In this document: positions 42,753 to 51,251 of the stretch, one piece after another
Layout: each line of letters begins with the position of its first letter
Position numbering within the stretch: the stretch's first letter is position 1
Assembly (NCBI GenBank): GCA_965223165.1
Contig: CBDCVQ010000011.1
Coordinates: 248,001 to 312,000, forward strand
Direction of reading: 5' to 3'
From: JABDMH01 sp965223165
GTDB lineage: Bacteria > Bacteroidota > Bacteroidia > Chitinophagales > Saprospiraceae
DNA: 64,000 nucleotides
Program-made: the position numbers and the translations under genes
Notes under the pieces: generated by a model
Databases searched by the model: none
Told to the model about the DNA's origin: nothing
Seen by the model: the letters and a program-made list of their open reading frames with translations, nothing else

Positions 42753-44504
42753 CTACTTCTTCTCGCCTCCCGGCTGATTGCTCTGTAGCACAAAGGGCCG
42801 GTAGGGCCGAGACGCTTCCCGCTGATGGGGCAACTGCTCAAGGTAGGTGACAGCGGTATGCTTGCCCATGAAAAAGTGTTGGTCATCCATCTTTTTGGTC
42901 AAGCCGCTTCGGGCAAAAACGTCGCGCACCGGTCCCTTTACACCCGCAAAATACAGCTGCATGCCTCGCTCCGCCAGCGACTTTCTCAGCTCTTCGATCA
43001 TGTGTATGGCACTGCTGTCCACCTTGCTGATGCTCTCAAAATCCACGAGGATCGCCTGGGGTGGCACCGGTCGCTGCTCGATCAATCTTTCGATGGAGTC
43101 CTTAAAGTAATTGATGTTGGCAAAGTATAGCTGGGCGTCAAAACGCACGATCAGTATCTCCGGTCGTACCACCAGATTCTCAAAGCGGGAGATATTGCGA
43201 TAGAAGTTTGATTCGGGTACTTGTCCCAGCTCAGCCATATGCGGCCGGGTCGACTGAAAAATGACCATGCCGAGCGACAGCACCACGCCGATGCCAATGC
43301 CGAGCTCGATGCCCAATCCCAGCGTGGCCACGAAAGTGATGACCAGCATCCAGAAGTCCGGGCGGTGAGACTTCCAAAGAAAACGGGGCTCTCGAAAATC
43401 GATTAGACCAAAAACAGCGACCATGATGATCGATGCCAAGATTGCCCTCGGCAAATGGTAAAAGAGCGGTGTCAGGAAAAGTAGCGTCAATACCACCAGG
43501 GCGGCACTGATCAATGAGGCCATGCCCGTTCTGGCGCCTGCCTGATCATTGACGGCGGTGCGAGCAAAACCGCCCGTGGTGGGAAATGACTGGAAGAACG
43601 ATCCAAATAGGTTAGCCAGGCCGAGAGCCCGGAGTTCCTGATCTGGCACCACTTGGTAGTCTCGATGTCTCGCCTGTACGGCCTTGGCCACGGCGATGCT
43701 CTCCATAAAGCTCATCAGCGAGATGGCCAGGGCGATAGGCAGCAGGCTGCGAATCATGGCCCAGCTCAGCGGTGGGCTCGCCAGAAATGGCAGTCCTTCT
43801 GGGATGTTGCCTACGATCGCTACTCCCCTATCCTCCAACTGCAGCAGGGCCACGGCCGCGACCCCTAGAATCACCACGACCAATTGACTGGGTATCGATC
43901 GATTGATCCTCCTCAACCATGCAATGATCAAGATGCCCAATATCCCTACCAATAGCGTGGCTCCATGGGTCTCACCTACCCGCCCCACCGCTTCCAGCAC
44001 TACCTCGTGAAGGTGCTGGCTGCGGCCCAGCTCTATCCCAAGGAGATGCTTCAATTGACTAAATCCGATGATGATCGCCGCGGCCGATGTAAATCCGCTG
44101 ATGACCGGATGCGAGATGAAGTTGACCAGAAAACCCAGTCGAAAGACCCCTAACAAAAACTGAATGACTCCGACCAGAAAAGCCAGAAGAATGGCAGCCG
44201 CAATGTACGTCTCCGTACCACCGGCGGCTATCGTCGATACACCTGCTGCAGTAAGAAGTGACACGAGAGCGGTCGGGCCCACAGCCAATTGCCGTGAAGT
44301 ACCCAGAAAGGCATAGATCATCAACGGCACGATGGAGGCATAGAGTCCGTACACCGGGGGAAGCCCTGCTATCATGGCATAGGCGAGACCCTGCGGGATC
44401 AGCATGACCCCTACGGTCAGACCGGCGGCCACATCTCCTTGGAGCTGGTCTCGATCGTAGGTGGCGAGCCAACCGAGGGCTGGCACATATGCTTTCCAAT
44501 TCAT
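42753..44504 (-). CDS. SulP family anion transporter with STAS domain
   Basis: 583 residues from the ATG at 44504 (MNWKAYVPALGWLATYDRDQ); the longer frame to 44558 adds an unlikely 18 residues. It has about 11-12 membrane helices with the family signature GLTVGVMLIPQGLAYAMIAGLPPVYGLYASI. A cytoplasmic STAS domain follows (about 440-560, SRFENLVVRPEILIVRFDAQ, ILVDFESISKVDSSAIHM). SulP proteins carry sulfate, bicarbonate or other anions; sulfate export or exchange fits with the sulfur genes. A perfect Crp-type palindrome lies 115 bp upstream and the Crp/Fnr gene ends just beyond it. Confidence 0.92.
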   Translation of the reverse strand: MNWKAYVPALGWLATYDRDQLQGDVAAGLTVGVMLIPQGLAYAMIAGLPPVYGLYASIVPLMIYAFLGTSRQLAVGPTALVSLLTAAGVSTIAAGGTETYIAAAILLAFLVGVIQFLLGVFRLGFLVNFISHPVISGFTSAAAIIIGFSQLKHLLGIELGRSQHLHEVVLEAVGRVGETHGATLLVGILGILIIAWLRRINRSIPSQLVVVILGVAAVALLQLEDRGVAIVGNIPEGLPFLASPPLSWAMIRSLLPIALAISLMSFMESIAVAKAVQARHRDYQVVPDQELRALGLANLFGSFFQSFPTTGGFARTAVNDQAGARTGMASLISAALVVLTLLFLTPLFYHLPRAILASIIMVAVFGLIDFREPRFLWKSHRPDFWMLVITFVATLGLGIELGIGIGVVLSLGMVIFQSTRPHMAELGQVPESNFYRNISRFENLVVRPEILIVRFDAQLYFANINYFKDSIERLIEQRPVPPQAILVDFESISKVDSSAIHMIEELRKSLAERGMQLYFAGVKGPVRDVFARSGLTKKMDDQHFFMGKHTAVTYLEQLPHQREASRPYRPFVLQSNQPGGEKK

Positions 44505-44618
44505 TGCTGCTAAATCGGTGTCTGTCCCTTGTGCAGGTTGGTCACCAGATCTTTGCATGGACCAAAGTGAGGGTGACCTTGACCCAGTGCGAAGTTAGGT
44601 GATCTTGTCTGGGGGATT

Positions 44619-44634
44619 TGTGATACGGGTCACA
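44619..44634. promoter_or_regulatory. Perfect TGTGA-N6-TCACA palindrome upstream of SulP
   Basis: TGTGATACGGGTCACA is a perfect 5+5 palindrome with the same spacing as the classical Crp/Fnr-type operator. It lies between the end of the Crp/Fnr-like gene (44646) and the start of SulP (44504). A sister site with one mismatch is at 31953. Confidence 0.65.
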
Positions 44635-44645
44635 GTGAGTCACTA

Positions 44646-45278
44646 CTACTCTAGCAATTCGATCTGATTGCGCCCAATCCGCACCCGGCCCTGCTGCTCC
44701 AGCTTCTTGAGCAATCGTGAGATGGCTTCTCGGGACGCATTGAGATCAATAGCGATAGACTGATGTGAAACGTCCAGCACCCGGGTCCCCTGCATGATTT
44801 GACGGTCCTTGAGATAATCCAGCAGCTTCTCGTCCAACCGCGCGAAGGCCAAACGATCCACCAGATCGATCATGGCAAAAAGACGCTCGTCATACATATT
44901 CATGACGAAGTCTCGCCAGACCTTGTGCGTGCTCATCCAGCGATCGGCAGCTTCCAACGGTATCATGATGATGGTGGCATCCTCTTCGACCATGGCCTTG
45001 ATCTCACTGCGCTTTCTCACCAGACAGCAGCTAAAGGTAGCCGCGCAAGTGGACCCCCCGGAGAGGAAATATAAAAGCACTTCCTTGCCCTGATCGTTCT
45101 CCCGCATGATTTTCAGCAGGCCTTTGACGACCAGCGGGACAAACTTCATATAGTCCCCATAGTCAATCATGACTGTACCACGCGCTGGCTGCTTGACCGT
45201 CGCACGGTCGGCAATCTCGTCCAAGAGAGACTGGTCTTTGGCTAGCTCGGCAAACTGATCTCTTAGGTATTCGCGCAT
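44646..45278 (-). CDS. Crp/Fnr family transcriptional regulator with Cys cluster
   Basis: 210 residues from the ATG at 45278 (MREYLRDQFAEL); a start at 45338 would add 20 residues. The N-terminal cyclic-nucleotide-type beta-roll (about 20-115) has GLLKIMRENDQGKEVLLYFLSGGSTC. It carries three Cys in TCAATFSCCLV (Cys78, 84 and 85), a feature of a Bacteroidota branch that may sense thiols, persulfide or metal rather than cAMP. The C-terminal winged helix-turn-helix contains SHQSIAIDLNASREAISRLLKKL. It is followed on the same strand by SulP with a matching operator between them, and a further site lies in front of the persulfide dioxygenase operon, so it probably governs sulfur handling. Confidence 0.88.
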   Translation of the reverse strand: MREYLRDQFAELAKDQSLLDEIADRATVKQPARGTVMIDYGDYMKFVPLVVKGLLKIMRENDQGKEVLLYFLSGGSTCAATFSCCLVRKRSEIKAMVEEDATIIMIPLEAADRWMSTHKVWRDFVMNMYDERLFAMIDLVDRLAFARLDEKLLDYLKDRQIMQGTRVLDVSHQSIAIDLNASREAISRLLKKLEQQGRVRIGRNQIELLE

Positions 45279-45750
45279 GCAGTAGGTCGGTTGAAAATAA
45301 ACATACGACAAATCATTTTTTGTGTCACACGAACTCATGTGCTCTGCTGGGCAATCGCATTATGAGATTGCTGCGCTTATCTATCAACGGCCAAAGAATG
45401 ACTGGCAAGATGCCCTATTTAGTAGTTGAACACACTGAGGACGACTACTCCATGGCATAACCTTGCTAATATGTGTCAGGTGAGGACGCCTAGTACAGCC
45501 AGGTTGCTCCTGTTCAGCTATGCTAACCGAAACTAACCTCACAGGCCACACAGCCCAGATCAGGCCGCGTTTGGCGTCCCCGCCACAGGCCATTTTCTAG
45601 CTCGCTGTCACCCTGAAGCCTTGACAACGCGATTGCCCCGATGCGTTCTGCCCTCCGTCTGCCTCAATGCTATTTTACCACGATTACAAAAGCTAGTAGA
45701 GCTTCGCATTAAATTTGCTGCTAATTCTAATGCGAAACTCTACTAGATCG
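45279..45750. other. Intergenic region upstream of Crp/Fnr gene and small-protein gene
   Basis: A 472-bp divergent gap. Its left end holds the Crp/Fnr promoter, including GTGTCACAC near 45323, a possible self-regulatory half-palindrome. The right end is palindromic repeat copy B (45693-45746). The rest has only short unconserved frames and no recognisable RNA gene. Confidence 0.4.
45693..45746. repeat. Dispersed palindromic intergenic repeat, copy B (short form)
   Basis: A tight hairpin. Left arm CTAGTAGAGCTTCGCATTA (45693-45711) pairs with TAATGCGAAACTCTACTAG (45728-45746) at 18 of 19 positions, with a 16-base loop. It lacks the internal section seen in copies A and C. It ends 4 bp before the ATG of the small-protein gene, so it probably lies in that gene's leader. 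Confidence 0.8.
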
Positions 45751-45921
45751 ATGAATCTGAAAATTGACACGGAGCAGGCACTGTATCAACAAATCGCCCG
45801 GGAGATCGAGAGCTCGTCCAGTCCCGTAGGCATAGATGCAAAAAAGACACATATAGTCATTTTGCAGTTGCTACTTGATATCCGCGAAAGACTGGAACGC
45901 CTGGAGCAAGGCTTGGTCTAA
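45751..45921 (+). CDS. Small conserved-looking protein, 56 aa
   Basis: Started at the ATG at 45751 (MNLKIDTEQALYQQIAREIE). The upstream in-frame Met codons lie inside the palindromic repeat, so they are rejected. The content is ordered: an N-terminal amphipathic helix, a turn SSSSPVGIDAKKTH, and a second helix IVILQLLLDIRERLERLEQ that looks coiled-coil. No family is recognised. It precedes two universal stress protein genes on the same strand (139 bp before the first), so it may belong to the same stress group. Confidence 0.5.
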   Translation: MNLKIDTEQALYQQIAREIESSSSPVGIDAKKTHIVILQLLLDIRERLERLEQGLV

Positions 45922-46060
45922 CCAAGTGAGGACCAGGCGCTTTGGCGGGCGTGCCAATCTCCTGATCGAGGTCACTCTCACCATTGCGCCCGGTCATAAG
46001 GGTACAAGAGAATTTGCTTGACCTTGGGAAATAGGCAAACGGCTCTCTGGGAGCGAGCAC

Positions 46061-46897
46061 ATGAAAAGAATCCTGGTACCTACGGACTTCTCCGACACGG
46101 CGCTACTGGCTTGGGAAGCAGCCCTACTGCTGGCAAACAAGTTTAATGCAGACGTTCATTTGCTGCACTGCGCAGATCTACCGAAAGGTTGGGACGGATG
46201 GCCACTGCGCGAGCAAGACAAAGAACCTGCAGCCAAGGCAACAGTAAAGGCTGCTATGGCTCGCCTCCAGCAAACCTATGCGGTCAGCGGGTCCAAAACC
46301 AACGTACACTATGCGGTGAAGGGTGGCAAGCTATATGAGCTCGTAGAAGCCTATCGCCAAGCGCACGATATTGATCTCATAGTGATGGGCTCGCATGGGA
46401 CCAGTGGAAAATCAGAGTTTTTCGTGGGTTCGAACACCCAAAAGGTGGTCCGATATATCCATGCCAATATATTGGTAATAAAGGAACGAATGGAGCAGTT
46501 AGACTTCTCCGAGGTACTTTTTGCGACGGGCTTGAGCCAGGATGATTTGACTACCTTTCGCCGGTTTCTCGCTTTTATCCGGCCATTTCATCCGAAGACC
46601 ATTCACATTATTGCCGTAAATATTCCGGGCTTCTTTAGCCAGCCGGCATTTATCATGCATGAGGGGCTCAAGGAGATGCAAAACCTGGCCGGCGGATATA
46701 ACTGTAAGACCCATTTCGCCAATGACTTCACCGTAGCATCGGGTATTCGACACTTTGCCGAGCAGCACGGCATCGACTTGATCGCGATATCCAATCACGA
46801 AAGACATCCGTGGAAACGCCTCTTTCGCGGAAGCAATGTAGAGTTTGTGGTCAACCACGCTCAGGCCCCGGTGCTCAGCATGGACTATGACCAATGA
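46061..46897 (+). CDS. Universal stress protein, UspA family (tandem domain)
   Basis: 278 residues. The first half (about 1-140) begins KRILVPTDFSDTALLAWEAALLLANKF and has DLIVMGSHGTSGKSEFFVGSNTQKVVR with a GSHG-x-SG-like nucleotide loop ending in NILVIKE. The second half (about 145-278) is a more divergent Usp fold ending IDLIAISNHERHPWKRLFRGSNVEFVVNHAQAPVLSM. It is cytoplasmic; Usp proteins support survival under starvation or oxygen limitation. A partly matching TGA-N6-TCA half-palindrome lies about 85 bp upstream (45961-45976), hinting at Crp/Fnr control. The next Usp gene begins 21 bp downstream. Confidence 0.88.
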   Translation: MKRILVPTDFSDTALLAWEAALLLANKFNADVHLLHCADLPKGWDGWPLREQDKEPAAKATVKAAMARLQQTYAVSGSKTNVHYAVKGGKLYELVEAYRQAHDIDLIVMGSHGTSGKSEFFVGSNTQKVVRYIHANILVIKERMEQLDFSEVLFATGLSQDDLTTFRRFLAFIRPFHPKTIHIIAVNIPGFFSQPAFIMHEGLKEMQNLAGGYNCKTHFANDFTVASGIRHFAEQHGIDLIAISNHERHPWKRLFRGSNVEFVVNHAQAPVLSMDYDQ

Positions 46898-46918
46898 TGA
46901 CAACCACTAAATCAATGA

Positions 46919-47740
46919 ATGATGAAGAAGATATTATTAGCCAACGATTTTACAGATAGCTGCTCCAATGCCCTCCAATATGCAACGGCCTTAATTGCTG
47001 GCAAGGATATCCAGATTGATCAAGTACATGTGTTTGACATTCCCGTGATCATGACCAGCAGCATGCCGCATCGGGCAGTGACGGGATTGATCTCCGAGCG
47101 GCAGGATCTTGTGGCTGCCCAATTGGAAGAATGGTCGGACCGCATACCCCAAGAAAATCGAGGTAACAACCATTCGATATTTGGTCCCTATCCGGCCGCT
47201 GAAATAGCAGATCTCGCCAACAACGGATCCTATGACATGGTGATAATGGCCTTGCGGCAGAAGTACAGCATGCTAGACAGGATGATCGGTTCGGTTACAG
47301 CGCAGGCCCTGCAACTGAGTCAAGTACCGGTGTTGGCCGTGCCCAGTGGAGCTAGATTTGAGACCATCACAAGAATACTATTTCCTACCTCCATGCGCAA
47401 TGAAGAAACCTTAGCGGAGCCCGAACGAAACGCGCTGCAGTGGTTTTTCAATTTTTGGTCGGTATTTAATTATCCGCAGGTGCATATGGTACACATTGAG
47501 ACCAAAGGCACCATACGAAATACGGATATCACCTTCAAGAATAAACCCTATTCCGAGATCGACTTCACCCGATCTTATGCGGAAAATGTAGAGGAGGGCA
47601 TCGCCAATTTTCTGCAGAAAGAACATGCACAACTGCTGGCATTTTACAAACCACACCGATCATTTTGGGAGCGACTATATCATTCGAGTGTGACTCGAAA
47701 GCTGCTCTACAAGAGTCGTACGCCCCTACTGATCTTCTAG
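46919..47740 (+). CDS. Universal stress protein, UspA family (tandem, divergent)
   Basis: 273 residues starting MMKKILLANDFTDSCSNALQ. The N-terminal Usp domain ends YDMVIMALRQKYSMLDRMIGSVTAQALQLSQVPVLAVPSG, where the usual nucleotide glycine loop is reduced, so it may not bind ATP. The C-terminal domain (about 145-273) is degenerate but ends LLAFYKPHRSFWERLYHSSVTRKLLYKSRTPLLI, the usual edge of the fold. It lies 21 bp after the previous Usp gene and is probably in one operon with it. Confidence 0.8.
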   Translation: MMKKILLANDFTDSCSNALQYATALIAGKDIQIDQVHVFDIPVIMTSSMPHRAVTGLISERQDLVAAQLEEWSDRIPQENRGNNHSIFGPYPAAEIADLANNGSYDMVIMALRQKYSMLDRMIGSVTAQALQLSQVPVLAVPSGARFETITRILFPTSMRNEETLAEPERNALQWFFNFWSVFNYPQVHMVHIETKGTIRNTDITFKNKPYSEIDFTRSYAENVEEGIANFLQKEHAQLLAFYKPHRSFWERLYHSSVTRKLLYKSRTPLLIF

Positions 47741-47941
47741 CGCTGATTTAGCTGACCGAAAGTTAGTGGACAAAACGCTGTCTATCACACCCGCTGGTAA
47801 TCACTCCTGCGTCTCTGCCCTGGAGAGCATTGGGTCGTTCCCCAGGTTTCGGCACGACGCTGACCACTGTGGGCCGTCATTCGTATAATGATGTGTAAGC
47901 CATAAGGCTTGCTGGCCTAAGCTGGACTTGGGTGACCCAAA

Positions 47942-48715
47942 TCAGGTCCCAATCACTTGCTTACTGGAAAGATAGAGGTCCAAAGCCGACTCTAGTGTTT
48001 CACCCACCCGATGACAGGGCAATACGAAGTCGAGCCGAAATCCGCCCTCCAGGGATTGGAGAAACTCCTCCTTGCAGATGGCCATTTGATCGTTCAGCTG
48101 GGCTTGCCGCGCCAGATCGAAATGCGGTGAAAACCTCGTGGGATTGGTCGGGGCAAGTAGCTCATAATGATCCCACTGAGAAAAAAGGTCAGTCACTTCC
48201 GCCTCAAATTCATACCACTCGCGAAGGTCCATCATTTGGTCTTCTACGGTGTATTTCACATGCTCATACAGATCCAGACATTGCCACAAAATGTCCAATG
48301 GATACTCGTGTCCGAGGCAGGATCGCAAGTCAGTCAATTCCCTTCTGAATTGCTGCAGCCCCAATTGCAAGTGAGGCCGATCGCGGGTGACCAAGTCATC
48401 GTGCATTTGCACGAGCATCAGTTCCTGCACTTCCACAAACTCGGGAAATCGAAAGTGCGGTAGGTCATACTGTGCGATCTCCCCCGACACGGCTCGCCAG
48501 ACCTTCCGCAGATGAAAAAAAGCATTGTCCATTTGGCGATCATCACGCTGCTCGATGGTCCGATGCAATTGGACAATGGCGTAGTCCAGTTCCGGGTAAA
48601 TGAGTTTCTCCCCGGGCGTTTGCGCCTCCAAGGCAGGCAGGGAAGTCATCACCAGCAGCACAGCCCAGGTCCAACGGTATATAGTCCTCCGGGCAAACCA
48701 TCGCTCTTTCATCAT
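47942..48715 (-). CDS. Unknown secreted helical protein
   Basis: About 257 residues from the ATG at 48715 (or 48712), with a signal peptide MKERWFARRTIYRWTWAVLL through SLPALEAQ. The mature part is mostly helical and acidic (LDYAIVQLHRTIEQRDDRQMDNAFFHLRKVWRAVSGEIAQ, EVQELMLVQMHDDLVTRDR, MDLREWYEFEAEVTDLFSQWDHYELL). Cys occurs in SCLGHEY, LWQCLDLY, MAICKEEF and LPCHRVGE. No family is recognised. It is divergent from the AhpD-like gene at 48859 and probably acts in the periplasm. Confidence 0.6.
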   Translation of the reverse strand: MMKERWFARRTIYRWTWAVLLVMTSLPALEAQTPGEKLIYPELDYAIVQLHRTIEQRDDRQMDNAFFHLRKVWRAVSGEIAQYDLPHFRFPEFVEVQELMLVQMHDDLVTRDRPHLQLGLQQFRRELTDLRSCLGHEYPLDILWQCLDLYEHVKYTVEDQMMDLREWYEFEAEVTDLFSQWDHYELLAPTNPTRFSPHFDLARQAQLNDQMAICKEEFLQSLEGGFRLDFVLPCHRVGETLESALDLYLSSKQVIGT

Positions 48716-48858
48716 GACACAAAAGTCCGCTGCAGGGCCCGAGGGGCCAATGATGGTAGTCAGCCGATGCACTGATACGGTCGATCCCTTCTACGTAGCC
48801 AGGTCCCTTGCGCTCTGCCCCGCCAATGCCATTATCTTTAGAGGCAAAGCTTTTGCTC

Positions 48859-49461
48859 ATGACTTGGATAACGACAATCCCATATGCCGCTGCCACCGGA
48901 ACCCTGAAGAAAATCTATGACCGCATCAAAGGGCCAGACAATTATATCGACAACATTCTACTAGCGCACTCGCTGCGTCCTCACACGCTCAGAGGCCACA
49001 TGAGCCTCTACAAGAATGTCCTGCACCACCGGCAAAATACGCTTCCTCCAGACTATCTGGAGACATTGGGCGTGTACGTAAGTTTGCTCAATGATTGTGA
49101 CTATTGTGTCCAGCACCACTACGTCGGGCTACAACGCATCCTGCAGGACGAGGTCAAAGGTCAAGCCATCATGACCGCCCTCCAGTCTGATCCTGCGCTG
49201 TACTTCGACGAGAGGGAGCTGGAAGGACTCCGCTACGCTGCCAAACTGACACAAACCCCGGCAACCATGTCCCCAAAGGACTATCAACAACTACGCAGCG
49301 GAGGACTGGACGACGGTGAAATATTGGAGATCAATCAAGTGGTAGCCTACTTCAACTACGCCAATCGCATGGTGCTGGGTCTGGGCATAGATACGACAGG
49401 GGACAAGCTTGGCCTGTCGCCCAGTGATCGCGCAGATGCGCAAAACTGGTCACATCAATAG
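48859..49461 (+). CDS. Carboxymuconolactone decarboxylase/AhpD-like peroxidase-related protein
   Basis: 200 residues from the ATG at 48859 (MTWITTIPYAAATGTLKKIY); the longer frame to 48808 runs into the divergent leader. The all-helical AhpD-like fold is seen in DNILLAHSLRPHTLRGHMSLYKNVL and the redox motif CDYCVQHH (CxxC-x-xH). ALSLLNDCDYCVQHH-type motifs define the peroxidase-related (COG2128) family, which uses the Cys pair to reduce peroxides or disulfides. It is probably cytoplasmic, no operon partner. Confidence 0.85.
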   Translation: MTWITTIPYAAATGTLKKIYDRIKGPDNYIDNILLAHSLRPHTLRGHMSLYKNVLHHRQNTLPPDYLETLGVYVSLLNDCDYCVQHHYVGLQRILQDEVKGQAIMTALQSDPALYFDERELEGLRYAAKLTQTPATMSPKDYQQLRSGGLDDGEILEINQVVAYFNYANRMVLGLGIDTTGDKLGLSPSDRADAQNWSHQ

Positions 49462-50121
49462 CGGTCGATCCCTACCAACCATCAATATCTTCCGAAATCC
49501 GGGCGCAATGATCGCGCCCAGTTGTAGGAGACTGATGTAAGACCTTTGATCGAGTGTTTTCCATGGTTCTTACAGAATTATTAGTATAGCATCGACCACA
49601 GACAAAGCCGTCGTCCATGCAGATCGTTACCAACCTCACTAGGACAGGTGTACCCAACCGCGTCGGGGAAATGAGTGGTGCTCGGAAAGGGGGATGTAGC
49701 CGTTTTGACTAGTTCGATCTATTAGAGCGCTTCACACTAGATATCTTGATTAATTCTAGTATGCTTGCTCGCAGACATTAGAATTAACAATGGATTTGGT
49801 GTGATGCTCTATTAGTACAAAATTAGGGGCCCAATGGGTAGTTGTAAAGCCACCCAGGAGGCCAACAATTTTATTACAAATCGCTGCCCATATATGGCGA
49901 GCATTGATTATCTGTTTGGGGCTGATGTAGATCATTTTACGCAATGGCATTTTTCTCTATGACAGCAAGTGACATATGTTAATTTTTGATGCTGCTCATT
50001 TTTTGGCGACAAACAGCGGCCTCCCGTGGCCCGTCAGCAGATCGTTGCCCAAGGTCACCACACGGTCCCATCCCCACAGGTCAAGTGGGCAAAATTCCTA
50101 TCTTCAGATCAAAAATAATCC
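49462..50121. other. 660-bp gene-free region before the glyoxylate gene cluster
   Basis: The interval holds palindromic repeat copy C (49719-49815) and short frames only (49472-49657 and 49756-49950 on the minus strand, neither with recognisable content; the second runs through the repeat). The last 120 bp should hold the promoter of the aminotransferase operon. No tRNA or other RNA gene was recognised. Confidence 0.45.
49719..49815. repeat. Dispersed palindromic intergenic repeat, copy C
   Basis: A 97-bp palindrome. Outer tips are CTATTAGAGC and GCTCTATTAG; inner blocks are TTGATTAATTCTAGTATG and GCAGACATTAGAATTAACAA. It shares the GCAGACATTAGAATT core with copy A and the TTCACACTAGATAT arm with copies A and D. 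Confidence 0.75.
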
Positions 50122-51249
50122 ATGCCACCACCCGGTGAATTTCACCCACATCATCGCATCCTGATGGGTCCTGGCCCCAGCGATGTGCACCCTCGAGTCC
50201 TACGGGCTATGTCCACTCCATTGGTCGGTCATCTCGACCCCGATTTCCTCCGCATTATGGAGGATATCAAGGACATGGTCCGGGCAACATTTCAAACAGA
50301 AAATGAACTCACCTTTGTCGTATCGGCTCCGGGTAGTGCTGGCATGGAGACCGTGCTGGTCAACCTACTGGAACCCGCCGACAAGGCCCTGATCTGCATC
50401 CACGGTGTCTTTGGCGGACGGATGAAGGATATCGCCGAACGATGCGGAGCAGAGGTACGTACGGTGGAATCTGACTGGGGATCCCCCATCGATCCGCAAC
50501 AGGTCAAAAAGGCCTTGGAGGAGTTTGATGCCAAGATCGTGGCCATCGTACACGCGGAGACCTCGACTGGTGTCTTGCAACCGCTTGCGGAGATTAGCGA
50601 TCTGACCCACGCCGCAGGCGCCCTGCTAGTGGTAGATGGGGTGACCTCCTACTGCGGCACCGACCTACCAGTGGATCGCTGGAAGATTGATGCCGTCTAC
50701 TCCGGTACACAAAAGTGTCTCAGTGCCCCTCCGGGACTATCGCCCGTCTCTTTTAGTCCCGCCGCAGTCAAGGTGCTGACCGAGCGCAAGACTAAGGTGC
50801 AGAGCTGGTTTCTTGATCTAACGATGGTACGCAATTATTGGTCCGGGGCAAAACGTGCTTACCACCACACCGCTCCCGTATCTGCCATGTACGCTCTGCG
50901 AGAAGCCTACCGCCTCGTGCTCGAAGAGGGCTTGGAGGCACGATTTGAGCGACATCGACGAAACCACCTCCTGCTCAAGGACGGATTGGAAGCGCTGGGA
51001 TTTGAATTCCTGGTGGAAGAGGCCTATCGACTCCCTATGCTCAATGCCGTTAAACTGCCCGAGGGATACGATGATCAAACGCTGCGCAGCGGCCTGCTAC
51101 ACAAGTACAATATTGAGGTGGGTGGCGGCCTAGGTAAATTTGCCGGCAAGCTATGGCGGATAGGCCTGATGGGTGAGAGTAGTGATGCCAATCATGTACA
51201 TATGCTACTGTCTGCCCTACGCGATCTGATGTCCGAAAATCCCGCTTGA
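50122..51249 (+). CDS. Alanine-glyoxylate/serine-pyruvate aminotransferase
   Basis: 375 residues, class V PLP aminotransferase. The start MPPPGEFHPHHRILMGPGPSDVHP contains the GPGPS-type N-terminus. VVSAPGSAGMETVLVNLL, VHAETSTGVLQPL and VDGVTSYCG (the PLP-contact Asp) are seen. The Schiff-base residue is Lys198 in YSGTQKCLSAPPG, and the C-terminus has GGGLGKFAGKLWRIGLMG. It converts glyoxylate plus alanine (or serine) to glycine and pyruvate. The FAD/Fe-S oxidase begins 2 bp after its stop, so glyoxylate made by that enzyme is the expected substrate. Confidence 0.9.
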   Translation: MPPPGEFHPHHRILMGPGPSDVHPRVLRAMSTPLVGHLDPDFLRIMEDIKDMVRATFQTENELTFVVSAPGSAGMETVLVNLLEPADKALICIHGVFGGRMKDIAERCGAEVRTVESDWGSPIDPQQVKKALEEFDAKIVAIVHAETSTGVLQPLAEISDLTHAAGALLVVDGVTSYCGTDLPVDRWKIDAVYSGTQKCLSAPPGLSPVSFSPAAVKVLTERKTKVQSWFLDLTMVRNYWSGAKRAYHHTAPVSAMYALREAYRLVLEEGLEARFERHRRNHLLLKDGLEALGFEFLVEEAYRLPMLNAVKLPEGYDDQTLRSGLLHKYNIEVGGGLGKFAGKLWRIGLMGESSDANHVHMLLSALRDLMSENPA

Positions 51250-51251
51250 GC

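Noticed and set aside
45384..45593. Minus-strand 69-codon frame upstream of the Crp/Fnr gene
   Set aside because: No conserved content or signal; it is typical of intergenic noise.
49472..49950. Two minus-strand frames (61 and 64 codons) before the aminotransferase gene
   Set aside because: One overlaps palindromic repeat copy C and neither shows motifs or conserved features.
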